Source: Nageia nagi (lineage: Eukaryota; Pinophyta). From it: DNA of 64,000 nucleotides. Positions 1 to 11,985 of the stretch are shown here, piece by piece (position 1 is the first letter of the stretch; each line of letters begins with the position of its first letter). The translations under genes were made by a program, and so were the position numbers. The DNA lies in the NCBI GenBank assembly GCA_050084985.1, contig JBITNC010000001.1:139128001-139192000 (forward strand), read 5' to 3'. A model generated the notes under the pieces. The model did no database searches. It was not told where the DNA came from and saw only the letters and a list, made by a program, of their open reading frames with translations.

Positions 1-620
1 TATATAGTTGAAAATGTAGAACTCATGTATTTTGGGATAGACTAGAGGAGAGGGATACTTTTGGCAATAAGACATTGCTAAATATGGAAGCTTATCTTAA
101 GATCATTCCTGGAAATCTTAAGGAGGCCTTTGATAGGTAAAAATGTGTGGTTGACCTACATAGAACTCCCAAAGAATTTGTTGTTGGGGATAAATTATTT
201 CTTAGAATTAAACCTGAAAATAGTTCTATCAAGTCATCCAAGTAGTCAACCCATTATGTTGGCCCCTTTGATATTGTAGAAAGAATCAACCCTATGGCTT
301 ATCATCTAAAGTTACTAACCAGTTTATCTAATTTGTATAATGTATTTCATGTATCTTTACTTAAAAATTACATATGTGGTCCCTCACATGTTTGGTATTT
401 ATATAAATTATAGATGATAGATCCTTTGAATAAGGAAGTAAGACTAGTAAGAATTATGGAAACTTGCACTAAGAGGATTATGAACATAAATGTGGAGCAG
501 TGTGCAATTCAATGGGATCAATACTTTAAAAATAATTTTACTTGGGAATATTTACATTTGATGTAGAAAATATTTCTTGATTTATTTAATTTAGAATCAA
601 ACTAAAAATAGAGGGACTAT
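1..620 (+). pseudogene. Ty3/gypsy chromovirus pol, 3' end (integrase C-terminus and chromodomain), decayed
   Basis: The end of a retrotransposon polyprotein, cut by the left window edge. In one frame, with scattered stops, it reads GDKLFLRIKP, then YVGPFDIVERINPMAYHLKL, then YNVFHVSLLKNY. This is the GPY/F module that closes chromovirus integrases (family knowledge: it binds DNA next to the catalytic core). About 60 residues later VEQCAIQWDQYFKNNFTWEY resembles the chromodomain that targets such elements to modified histones. The catalytic core lies outside the window. Stops occur inside otherwise well-kept motifs (for example after SIKSSK and before STHYVGPF), so this is not a functional gene. 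A purine-rich tract at 603-617 could be the polypurine tract. Confidence 0.75.
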
Positions 621-3600
621 ATTTAATCTTAGGGAAGTTGAATATGATGGACCACTCCCCTAAGGTTGTATCCTTGTAAGATACCATGTTTAAATTCATT
701 TATGGTTTGCATTTTCATTATTTAAATGATTAATTTGGAGGTTCCTTAGTGTGTGTTATGATACTACATAATTGTTGTTTTCTTACTTCATCATTTTGCA
801 TAGGAGTTAACAAATCATCATGTTTGCATAGTTAAGGTTAACTGTTAATTTGGATCAAGGATTGAGAGTTTGGGCATTTAGATATTGGATATCATATATT
901 ATCTCCCCTAAATGGTCATTTTTATTAATCATTAGTCTAACCTAAGATTTAAATATTATTAAGAGGTTACTAGTCTAATCCAATGGGGTTAGTGGCTAAG
1001 TTAGGTGTTAATTACCCTAATCTCTAACCTATTCTTAATGTTATTTTTGTTAGCATTTTGTTTGGTTAGTATTATCATAAGTTAGTATTTTATTTACCTA
1101 TTAATTAAACCTATCAACTAATACCTAAAATACCCACTACCTAATGAACCCATTGCATTTTGGATATTCTATTTTGAATATTTCATCTACAACATTCCCT
1201 ATCCCTAGCCTATGTCATGATTTGAGAATGGGGATTGATTGAGGAATGTTATCCATCTTATCGATAGTATCCTAGCATGAACTAAGAGTAAATGAACTTA
1301 GTTCTAAAGGTGGATTTAAGGTGGGCATTAATTTCTACTTATAGCTTCATTTTTGGCATCAAATAGGCTATTCAAGCTATGAAAATTCTTGGAAGAATCA
1401 CTGATATTGTAGCTTTTTATCATTACTATTGTAATCCTCATTATGGTGGCTAGTACTTAATGGGTTCAATTTGAAGAAGTATCTATTAGTTTCAATTTTG
1501 GAAGGCATGCAAATGGTTTAGTTAATAGGGTCCTACTGACCATATTGAGTGGAAGAGACAAAGCACATTGGGAGATTATTTTCCATTGGTATATTACTTT
1601 GGAGAAGCCATATACTATTTATAACATCAATTTATGATATTGACTAAATTGGTACGGTTTGTACCTTTACTTAAGTGATTTATTGACTATGTAAATTATT
1701 TGTAGGGAGTAGAGGCTTTCAAATATGTTTTTCCATGGGTTTTATATGTTATCTTGGTTGTTTTCTAGTCTTGCTATGTTTGGGGGATATTAGATATATT
1801 TGAAAAGGTTTAAATATAGTAATGGGATTCTAGGTTTTATTTATATATTCATTTTTGAAATATTTTTTGAGTATTTCCAAAGTGGATATCTCTCCATTCT
1901 ATGAATTTGTTAAGATATGAAAAAGTTTGGTGATGTTACATATTTACTATTATTTTTGCATGGAGGCTATTGGGTTTTCCTCAAAGGCATTTTTCATACA
2001 TGTAATATGGAAGTATTTGGGCTCAATTTGTAGCATATGTTTATTTGGTTTCTCTAACTAATAAATATTTACCTTCCTCTCTCTTACCCAGATGGGTTTT
2101 ATGCATATACTCTATTGCATGAACCCTTACCGTGCATCAATTTTTCCTATTACACTGTATTCATGGTTTATGTAAGGTAATTGCATGAGTATTAAAATTA
2201 TTAAGTTTATTTATAACATTTTTAAGTTGCATTATTCTTATCTGTACCTTAATATAGATGGATATGCATTCACTAGTAGCATCTTAATTCCTTAAAGTGT
2301 TAAATATATTTTTGAATGCCTTTTGTATTCTACGTAGATGATAATTGATATAGTTTTGCATTTAATTTGTTTGAATTGTATGACTTCAATATGAATTATA
2401 TTATTTTCCTCTTGGATTAGAAATTTAGTGGTTATAGTATGTGTGAGGAACAATTTACTTACGTAATATTTAATTTCTTAAGTAAAGATACTCCTTGATG
2501 AGATAGTTTCTCATCCCTCCTATTTACATGAGTTACAGCTAGGAAATGGTGGGGCTACTATGGAAGATTGGCCTTATCTAGAATGTTGTATAGTCCATTT
2601 TATTTAATATTTGATTATCAATTGTATATAACTTTTGTACAAGGAGCTTAAAAGTGTATATCTTAGAAGAGTAGATTTGAGGTTGGAAAATTTATAATCA
2701 TATTTTGTTGATGATAAACTTGTTGAATCATGTAATTTCTTACACTTACCTAAAATTATGCATTTGTTATCTTATTTTTTGTGGGTTTTTTCTTGTAAAA
2801 AGGACTATCAATAGTGTTAATGGTTAATGTTGGTACTACTTTATTATAAGTGTAGATTATATATATATAGAAATTGTAGTATTATGACTTCGTTGGATGG
2901 TTAATAGTTAAGGTCTCTTATTGAATTTAATGAATGAATAATACTACCTAGTGTTGTTAATTACCTTGGCTGAAATGTAGTATTGGTTACTCTATTTATT
3001 CTAGATCCATTAGATAATTTTTCAATTAATTTAATAGTGTATATACCTTCTTACTACATGTATTTTTGAAAAGATTTTGGGAAATCTAAGTATAGGTTTG
3101 ATTATATTGAGGGATTGATTCCATTGGATGTTTTCCCTATCTATTCTATATATTGATCCTCCTTTCATATGAGTACTCATCTTGTATCTGTAGCATTAGT
3201 TTTATCCCTCCTCATGGGTATTAGGTTTATGAGTTTGGGGTAATCCCAAACTCATAATACATTAAATGAGTACATTCTTTATTTTACCTTCATTATAAGT
3301 GTAACCTTAGAAGGTTAAAGGTTTTATATCCTTTTTGTATTAGGTTATATCCTTTTCCTTCATGATTTTAAGAGGAATAAGGATTATCCATAGATAAACC
3401 CCAAGTGAAAACATGCAGTTTACACCTAAGTAGCATGTATGATAATGAGTTTGGATAGGATATTAAGTTCCTTCCCTTTCCATCTATCATTGGATCCTAA
3501 AGTTTGGATATTATAATGTTTATTTTACAAAGAAATACACCATTTTGATATCCATGTCTACAGCACAAGGTAAAGAATCCTAGATAATCAGTGATACTCT
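621..3600. other. AT-rich non-coding stretch, possibly LTR of the preceding chromovirus
   Basis: About 3 kb with no open frame above 60 codons and no protein motif I recognise on either strand. Because it follows a chromovirus pol terminus and a purine tract, its first part is probably the 3' LTR of that element. No second copy lies in the window, so the LTR cannot be delimited. A short TA run sits near 2,860. Confidence 0.3.
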
Positions 3601-3689
3601 ATAGTGAACTAATTCACTTAGCAAGAATTAACAAAAATGTTTGAAATTCCTCTTTTTAGTAGTAGCGAGTATTTTGGTTCTTTACATAG

Positions 3690-4661
3690 TTATCTAACAT
3701 AAAGTTAAGTGAAGCATATATGTCAACTTAAACTTAGAGTTATCTCTCTTACTCATTTGCCCAATTTTTACATTGTGAACTTATGGTAAAAAATACTCCA
3801 TTATTCTAAAGTAACGGTTTGAAGAAAATATCTAGGGTTTGAGGAAAATCTCAAGGGTTTGAAAAATTTTGACTATACTCCACTATATTGTGATCATTAT
3901 ACCTCCATATACCTAAGATTAGAGGTAACTTTCATGGTTGATTTTATTTATATTGACCATAATTAACTTTTTACAGGTTTTGGAAGAGGTTTAACCATTG
4001 AATTTACAAGAACTTGGAAGATTTTGTATCCTTTTGGTGGTTTTTTATTTATTATAAGTTTTGGTGCATGTAGTATACATATAGGATAATATTATATTAA
4101 TTTTCATGTACATATATCTATTTAATAAATTTATGGTCAAAAAGTAATCTAAGCTTTGTGGGTATCCGAAGATCCTTTCATATCTAAGGGAATTAAGATT
4201 ATAAATTTATTTTAAGGGTTTGAAGGGTTTAGTCTTGTAATTTATGGTTTTAACCAAATTATGGTGTTAGATCTTCTAAAATTATCTAAATACTTATTTC
4301 AAAACTATATTTATAGGAATAAATCATGTCTTTGCACAATAGGCATACTTTTATATTCTAATATCCATATGAATTTGGATTAAGGAGCTCACATAGTAGC
4401 TTGGATAGCTTGAAAATATTTTCTAGTTACCCTAAGGTATTAAATGCTTAGGGTTTTAGGTCCCTAAAACTTGTTAAATTATATTAGGATGTGTATATTA
4501 AAATATCCTATAGGTATAAGGCACAAATGGATAATTTACATTAATTATTTACCATTCTTGATTATCTTATTTAAAGTTTAAAAGCATAGTTATGTATAAG
4601 ATCTTTAATTCTTATGTGCAATTGACATATTTGGGTGTGTGAAGTGGATTTGGAGGATAAA
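3690..4661 (+). repeat. Direct repeat A, left copy (probable 5' LTR of the Tat-like element)
   Basis: Matches about 27,305-28,246 in the same orientation over nearly its whole length, with shared blocks such as GAACTTGGAAGATTTTGTAT, TTATGGTCAAAAAGTAAT and TCTAATATCCATATGAAT. It ends GGAGGATAAA where the right copy ends GAGGATACA. Similarity fades left of about 3,690, and the copies differ by a block of roughly 50 bases near 3,730-3,830. Divergence is clearly higher than in the other LTR pairs here, so the insertion is old. Confidence 0.55.
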
Positions 4662-4666
4662 TTAAT

Positions 4667-4676
4667 TGGTGAAACC
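4667..4676 (+). other. Possible primer binding site (TGGTGAAACC)
   Basis: Begins with TGG, the complement of a tRNA 3' CCA, five bases after the inner end of repeat A. The 20,830 LTR element has a similar TGGTGAACC in the corresponding place. The priming tRNA was not identified. Confidence 0.35.
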
Positions 4677-6472
4677 AACATGAAACTTACTTCTAATCAA
4701 AATTTTAATTTGGAGGATTTTTGAATTTTTCCTCCAAACCAATATTTGTTAATTTCAAATTTCTATCCATGAAAGTTATGCAAAATACATAATTCTCTTA
4801 ATATGTCACTCCAATTTGGATCAATTTTGAATATAAGTATCATGTAGGTGTAAGGATAAATATATACAAATTTGGATGAAAATATTTTATAAGATTATAA
4901 AATGTGGTCCCTACTGTATTTGGTACTAAACATGACTATGTTTGAGCCTATAAAATATGGTACCAAAAACATTTTAAAATAGAGAGATTTTTTACCTAGT
5001 TTGAGGGCTTTAATTTTTTAGTTTATTGGCTCAATAGGGACCCTTAATATATCTTGAATCTTTCCTAAAAATTATAACATTGAATTCTTATTTTTTAAGT
5101 GGATTTAAGCTCAATCTTTAATAAAAATTATCAAAATTAAGGGAGGTGTTGAATTCTCTGATGTTTTGATATAAATTTACCATGATATTATGTTTAATTA
5201 ACCTAAAATTATCACAAGAGTTATAGAAGAGCTAGATAGGATTGGTAATATCCTCAATTTATGTTTTGTAAGATTTCTTGATAAAACATTATCCGTATTG
5301 TGTTCCATACCAAACAGGACTGCACTTTAACCTGAAAAAATGTGGTCCTGGTCATATTTTAAAAGAGAGAGCATTTTGAGTTTATTTTTATCTTCAATTT
5401 TATAATAGTATTATTGTATTTATCTTTTCATTTCCAAGTAGAATCCATAACAATTAGGTATTTTATGTCACACTTAGTTTGGAGTGTTGACTTATGCATT
5501 TGAGGTTGCCTTTATTTGGCATTTTATTTCAGATTAGTCTTAGTAAAGATACTTGTAACCTCACTTGATAACTCAACCTTGGAGCAATAAGGAATGTTAT
5601 AATATAGGTAATTCATTAAATTACTTTTTTCACCTAGTACATACTATTTAATTTCTCATTTTGTAATTGGATTGTTGTAAATTGGTTAAATCCTTACATA
5701 CATTTTGGGAGGATTATTACACAAAATATTTCTATTGGGTTTTAAAATAACAATTAGAAAAGGCTTTAATTTGTTGGTAATTGAGTTTTTATTTTTTTAG
5801 TACATCCAAAATCATAATTTATTTCATTTCATTTTGAAAATAGAAAGATTCCATCATAGTTGGGTCGGATTTCCTTGTATTTTAAGGATTATATTTGCAT
5901 ACATATTAAGAAGTGTATCCACATTTTCTTTTTTATTTCATATTAATTTCACATTCCTAGGCCTCTACTAGGTCACATGGACCTTATTTCCACAACCTCA
6001 TCTACACTTAGAAGTGACTCCCAAGGTAGATACTTGACTCACCCTTAAATTAATTGCAACCCTAGAGATTAAGCCTTAACTTTTAAATGCTTAACTAGAT
6101 TCATTATTAGGGGAAACTAAAAAAGAGGTGAAGGAATCTAAAATTAACTATCATCAAAACATTTAAGCTTTTAATTGAACAAAGAAGTAATTAGAAAGAT
6201 AATGAAAAATTACAATCTATTACAATTGTTATCTTCATTTAGGATTGCTATGTTGTGCAAGCTTTTTAGGGTGGTATGATTAAATTGCATCTATACTAAA
6301 TACAACATTTAAGCTAAACTATCATATAATTTAATGTATTTTATTTGAGTGCACTATTGGGGATTTATTTAAATTTTTAGAAACTTGATTATTATTGTAT
6401 AATTCTTGTTATATATTGATGAAGCCTAATAGGGACCATAGTTTTTTAAGGGATGAGTTTTGTATTAACATG
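4677..6472. other. Non-coding leader between repeat A and gag
   Basis: AT-rich sequence without open frames above 60 codons. Two loosely similar blocks, about 4,880-4,990 and 5,290-5,400, share phrases such as GGTCC, ACCAAA and AAAGAGAGA. At 5,140 AAGGGAGGTGTTGAATT looks like a polypurine tract with an LTR start, perhaps a Copia scrap, but no partner was found. Long untranslated leaders are common in Tat-like elements. Confidence 0.35.
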
Positions 6473-9180
6473 GTTAAAACTAGAACACAAGCCAAGAGGA
6501 AATATATGCAAATTCAAACTCCTCCCCAAAATCAAGAAGAGTCTAGGGTAAGCCATGAAAATATTATCTTTTAAAAATCTTTAAATAATTTCCAAAATAT
6601 GAATCAAAATTATGTGTCTAAAGGTGTAGAGCCTATTAATATGCCCTTTAGCATAGCAACCCAAGTTTCACCACAATAGAAAAAGCCACAATTGAATATC
6701 TTAGCATATGTAAAACATTATAATATAATCATAATATAATATTGGGAGTTTCCAAGTCCTAACAAATAAAAGGTAAATAACACATACCTAGAAACATTCA
6801 ATAACATGTGTTACCAAGATAAGGATTAAGCCCACTTATGTTCAAACAAACCATCCTCTTAACCAAATTTTTGGCACCCAACATTGTAATGTGCCATCCT
6901 ATTCAGATCCTTTCTTTGGAAAGTGGTCTCATCCCTCTTATATCCTACAATCAAAAGAGAATCCCATTGTACAAGACATGAGACTTAACTATGACCATTA
7001 AGCATTTATGCAAAGTATACAATAAGCTCATAAGGCCCTCGATAACTTTACCAAATCATTACCTTAATGCTAAAATATTTTCTAATAGTCCCCTCAATCC
7101 CAAATACTAAATTCTTTTAGTAACCCACCACCAAATATGACATAACCACAACCTTATTCTCAAGGAAAACATGCTTCTCTATAACAATGTGTACCAAATC
7201 CATCTCATTCCTATGGTAGACAAAGTAGAGAAATACCAACTCAACATATTTTATAATAAAGGGTTATTCTAATATAATAAGTAACATAAAACCAAGGATT
7301 TCATGGAAAATAAACCCCAATGTGAGTGCACAAGCTTAAATCTTAAACCAAAATGCACAATATCACACTAATATCCAAATTCATCCCCAAGGAACGAATG
7401 GAAATCAAGATTAAATTCAACAAAGTTTTCAAACCCAATTTGTTCACAACTACCAAAGTGTACAATAGTCCATAAATCCAAATTAATATGATACAAAAAA
7501 TCCTAACCACCAAACATATGGTGCCCAAGCTATTTCTTTCTGAAACTAATCCCAACTAAGTTATAATGCCTAACCCAACCAAAATCAGTCCTAAGGAAAC
7601 CCTCATCCTAATTTTCAAACCCAATAATAAATAGAGGCATTACAAAAGCTTGTTCAATAATTACAACAAAATCTACAATATTCTCAAGCTTAAGATACAC
7701 AACAGCAAGCCCTTAAAAATAACCCAAACCAACCTTGGGTATAAGAAAATGTCTCTTATGATTCTAATGTTCATAAATTTGTGAGATAAGTAAATTTGAT
7801 GTGGAATCAACGATATCAACAATAATGGACACCACCAAATCAGCCTTATACAATCAATGAGGATATAATCATGATAAGTTTACAAGAGTTGGAACTAAAG
7901 GTAAGCAACTACAAAAGCTTCAAGCTAAAATATGATGACATGTATAGTGATCCTATCAACACCATGGTGCATTTAAAGCTATATCCAAGTAAATTCAATA
8001 TGCCTAAGATTAGCAAATTCAAAAGAAAAGAGGATCCAAAAGAATATCTTAGGTAATTTAAGTATACTTGTTATCAAATTTCTCATGGTGATGCTCTCAC
8101 ATTAATGAAATTTCCCATGACTCTTGGAGGGAAAGCAACGAATTGGTACAAATATTTGACCCAACACAATCTATACAACTTTGGGCAATTAGCAAATATT
8201 TTCTTAGAACACTTATCTATTAATGTTAAGAAGAGAGCCTTCATTATTGATCTAACTAATATCTCACAATATGATCAAGGATCAATAAGTAATTATGTGG
8301 CTAGATGGAGGAATTTAGTAACTAGTATGATCTTTCCTTTTCCTCAAAAAGAATTAATAAGACTCTTTAGCAAGAGTTGTAGCAAGCATATAGCAACTAC
8401 ACTTTAAATTCAACAACACAAAACATTTGAAGAGGCCATAGAACAACCAAAAATCATTAAGGAAGTAATGATCCAAAATGGGGATGTAAAAATTATAAGA
8501 AAAGAAAATAACCCAAGAAATGACAACAAGGGTTACAATAGCAATAAAAATGGTTCCAATAACAATAACAAAGCTCAAGTGAATCAAGTGGTTATCCAAC
8601 AACCATATTCCCAACAACAATAATTGTAAATTACACTCCAACATGTTCCCCAAGCTCAAAAAGCTCCATAATTTACAATGCAAAATAAGTATTATGGGAA
8701 AATAGTGATAGTCAAGGGTAGCCTTCAAGACAATCAAGAAATTTTACTCTATTGGGAGTACCATTATCGAGGATCTTAAAAATACTAAATGATTGAAACA
8801 TGCTAAGACTACCAAAAATTTTATGTGATCCAATTTTGACAACAAAACCATGGTACAAATATGGTAAATATTGTCAATTCCATATAACTAAAGGGCATGA
8901 TACTAATATATGCATGTATTTGAGCAATATAGTGTAAAATCACATTGATAGTGGGAAAGTGATATTTAGTGGTATATCAACCAAACCAAATCAGAATATA
9001 CAATAATATCAAAATCCATTACCGTAAAAAATTATTAATAAAGTGGGTACAACCTTACCATATAACCAAGTAGTGCTACAACAAGTTCATTACAAATATG
9101 TATCCCATCAACAACAAGTGCAAGAGGTTGAAAAATCACATTTTGTTGGGTGGTATATGTGGGCACAAGGGCCCACTAAT
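6473..9180 (+). pseudogene. gag of Tat-like gypsy element, broken
   Basis: Starts with ATG at 6,473 (MVKTRTQAKRKYM...) and runs through a Gln/Asn/Pro-rich stretch into a retrotransposon gag domain. The best parts are open at 7,871-8,056 (KISKFKRKEDPKEYLR) and 8,105-8,407 (PMTLGGKATNWYKYLTQ..., then QGSISNYVARWRNL). These match the plant gag pattern in which a GxA..WY motif is followed by F..Y..RWR. Further on, near 8,865-8,960, YCQFHITKGHDTNICMYL fits the C-x-F-H...GH-x-T...C zinc knuckle typical of Tat/Athila gag. The role would be capsid formation and RNA packaging. Several in-frame stops (for example near 6,570, 6,678 and 8,055) and frame changes make it non-functional. Confidence 0.65.
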
Positions 9181-9355
9181 ACAAAGATAAAGGAGCTAAA
9201 AAAAATTGATAATAATTCTTAAGAGGTGAGAAACCCCCAACTTAATTGGATCTAAAGAAACATTAAAAAGTAACTTTGAGCAACAACTAAGACTCACTCC
9301 TATCAAGTTTTCATTATGGGATTTAATTAGATATTATTATCCACATAGGGAGGTA

Positions 9356-9900
9356 TTGGATGAGATTTTAATTATTATTGAGTTCTATTATTATAACCCC
9401 AATTCATTTTCCAACTTTAATATGAATGTTCAAACAAGTGGTGAACCATGCATATCATTCTATCAACATGAAAATATGGATGTCACAAATTTAAAGTACA
9501 AGGATACTCCATTGCACATAGTGGTTAAGATAGATGGAACAATATTTAAAAGGGTATTAGTATATGATGGATCAATAATCAATGTGGTTTCATCATCATC
9601 ATTGATAAAGATAGATATCCCTCTTTCTCACTTGCAATCTCCATATTTAGTCTTGAGGTCCTTTAACTATGAAACACTTTTAGAAGCATTATTCTAACTA
9701 TTAAGGTTGTATCTAAAACCAAACATTCTTAATTTCAAATCATAGAGGGAGAAAAATAGTTCAACTTTTTTCTTGGAAGGACATGGATAAGGGAAATAGA
9801 ATGTGTTCCTTCAACACTACACAGATGTGTCAAATATCTTAATAATAGGGTAACACATTGTATATGGATGAATGAGGAACCTTTGAGTCATTGCAACCTT
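9356..9900 (+). pseudogene. Aspartic protease of Tat-like gypsy element, broken
   Basis: The open segment 9,356-9,697 contains HIVVKIDGTIFKRVL followed by VYDGSIINV. This corresponds to the retropepsin strand and the flap-side D-x-G-S-x-x-N motif in Tat/Athila proteases (commonly VDGGSSLNI), with a Tyr inserted before the catalytic Asp. After a stop, another frame carries NFFLGRTWIREIECVPSTLH. This is the conserved C-terminal block of these proteases (LGRPW...V.STLHQ), near 9,755-9,830. The enzyme would cut the Gag-Pol precursor. It lies between gag and RT in normal gypsy order. Stops and at least one frameshift exclude activity. Confidence 0.65.
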
Positions 9901-11141
9901 GTTGATTTACCTCATATACCTCTCCTTCCCTTTACCCATATATTTCTATAAATTATCCATATAGGCCATGATCCATTACTTCTTGGAATGGGTCCACATG
10001 ATGAGTTGGAAATATCTAAAGTGTTTCAAAATTCACAAGACAATAATACACTGTAAAAAGAAAAAGGCAAATAAGTCTTAAATAAGTTATATCATGAAGT
10101 AGAGAAGCCTTTAATTGATTTAGGTGAACAAAAGTCTCAAATATTTGTGTATAAAGAACCTAATAAATAAGAGTTTCTTATTCCCTCCCCTACATTACAA
10201 GAGGAAACTTCTTGGAATACAAGAGCTCAATATTTAGATAAAATACTTGAAAAATTAAATCTTTCTCTAAATAAGATACTCTAAATATTTCCTATATAAT
10301 TGAACCAAATATAGTGTCTAAGGAAGAGAAATATGCTAAAAATGAGGAAAACTTAGAAGGTAATAATAAAAAACAAAACAAAGAAATATCCTCTAGTTAA
10401 GGTATACAAACCCATATCTAGAATTGATGTTAAGTTTAATAATAAAAGTATGGATGAATATTCTATTGATGACATAATGATTAATATGCTCTATTTGTAT
10501 GATTTTGGGCATCCAAATGAAAATTATTTGGCCATTAGCACACTCATCCCACTTGGACCCTCCCATAATCAAACTTATTTTATTTATGTGGGACCAAATG
10601 AACTGACATATTTATCTTTTAAACCAACTCCCGAATAGAGTTTTTGTGGAAAGAATTATTATCTTTCCTTTCCTTTTTCTCATCATTACTTTACCAAGTA
10701 TAACTACAAGGGCAATGATTTGGATAGATATGAGCAAGGCAGTATTCAAGTCATGCAAGTTCATACTAAGGGTGATAAACATAAAAGAGGCCTTAGCTAT
10801 AAAGGTCCTCTAACTTCAAATGCTATATACCAAATACATTAGTTACAAGATGAGGGAGACTATGGAACCCTCCTCCCCTAATGGGTGATACATTATTTGG
10901 TGAACCTAACATGAACAAGCAAACATGATTGATATCTAATTTGTCTCTCCCTTCTCTCATGTTCTTGATTATTTTGATTCTCATGTTGTAGATCAAGAGA
11001 CTACTAACCTTTCTATTATGTCTCTTAAGGATATTTCTACACATAATTCCTTTATTTCTCTTTATGACCATGTTTACCCCTATATAGATGACCTAGATTA
11101 GGATGAACATTGCCCTTTTTTGAATTGTCAATGGTAGAATG
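9901..11141 (+). other. Protease-RT linker region of the Tat-like element
   Basis: Weakly coding-like sequence between protease and the solo LTR. An open frame at 10,450-10,638 starts MDEYSIDDIMINMLYLYDFG; I do not recognise it as a domain. Acidic and Ser/Asn-rich patches continue to about 11,100. Tat-like elements usually carry a poorly conserved linker here before RT, so I read it as part of pol. The last five bases, 11,137-11,141 (GAATG), are the left target-site duplication of the solo LTR. Confidence 0.4.
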
Positions 11142-11972
11142 TGTCATGACCCACCTCAAGACACTGTTTGACCTCGAGTGCCATTAAGGATTTGAATGAA
11201 TTATGTTTACATAATACTATGGTAAGGATAAGTTTGATATGGGAATATGTATAATTTGTGACAATTTGATGCTATCTTAGAGATCTTTTGAGATAGGTCA
11301 TAGAGTGGAGAAGCAACCCAAAGACCCTATGGATCAAAGGTGAGTTGGTGACAAGAATGGAAGGGTAAGAGCAAGAAATAATTGACATTGATTCGATGAC
11401 ATACCCTATGACCATCATTAATCATGTAGATACATGTAGAATAATTATTGTGATTTTCAGTTGCTTCATGAAAATATGTTTGCAAAATTATTTGGATTAA
11501 CCTTACTTTACATGACAAGGTGACTATCGTAGGTAAAGATGTGTTTTCCCTTGTTTGGTATTTTTGAAATTCAAATTTTGAAATGGAGGGAAAAAGAGGA
11601 TATAGCTTTAGTTAAATTTTGAAAATTATTATAAGGTTAGAAAAATAAATTTAATGGGGTAAAAGTTGAATATGAGTGTCCATATTAATGCCATATAGGG
11701 TTAATAGTAAAAATACTATTAGATAGAGACTAAGGTCTCCTTGTAGTATTACATGATATTTTATAGCTAGGAAAATAATAGAGTAATGATCCTACTTAGT
11801 TTTGTATTTTTGTGTTAGGTATGGATAAGAGTTGGCACTAAATTGTCAACTAATGAAAAAGAGTCCAAAGTATTAAATGCAATTACCATCATTTCCAAAA
11901 TTAAGCAAACCTAACCCAAAACTATTGAGGGTATGAGGAGACATCCATTTGGACACATTTGAGACCCTTTAG

Positions 11973-11985
11973 CTATAAATAAAGG
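11973..11985 (+). promoter_or_regulatory. LTR TATA box (CTATAAATAAAGG)
   Basis: Canonical plant TATA sequence about 831 bp into the LTR. The same sequence lies 829 bp into the inverted copy (38,771-38,783), so it is conserved in both copies and probably marks the Pol II start of the parent element. A polymorphic (TATC)n run follows at 12,009-12,025. Confidence 0.6.

Noticed and set aside
7343-7555. Open minus-strand frame of 70 codons
   Set aside because: Shadow of the low-complexity gag region on the plus strand; translated T-rich DNA with no motif.
8354-8737. Minus-strand frame of 127 codons, hydrophobic
   Set aside because: Lies opposite the Asn/Gln-rich gag tail, which gives Ile/Leu/Val-rich antisense; not a membrane protein gene.
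10893-10905. TTTGGTGAACCTA as a primer binding site
   Set aside because: No LTR ends next to it; it lies inside the Tat-like element interior and is likely a chance match to the site at 21,501.
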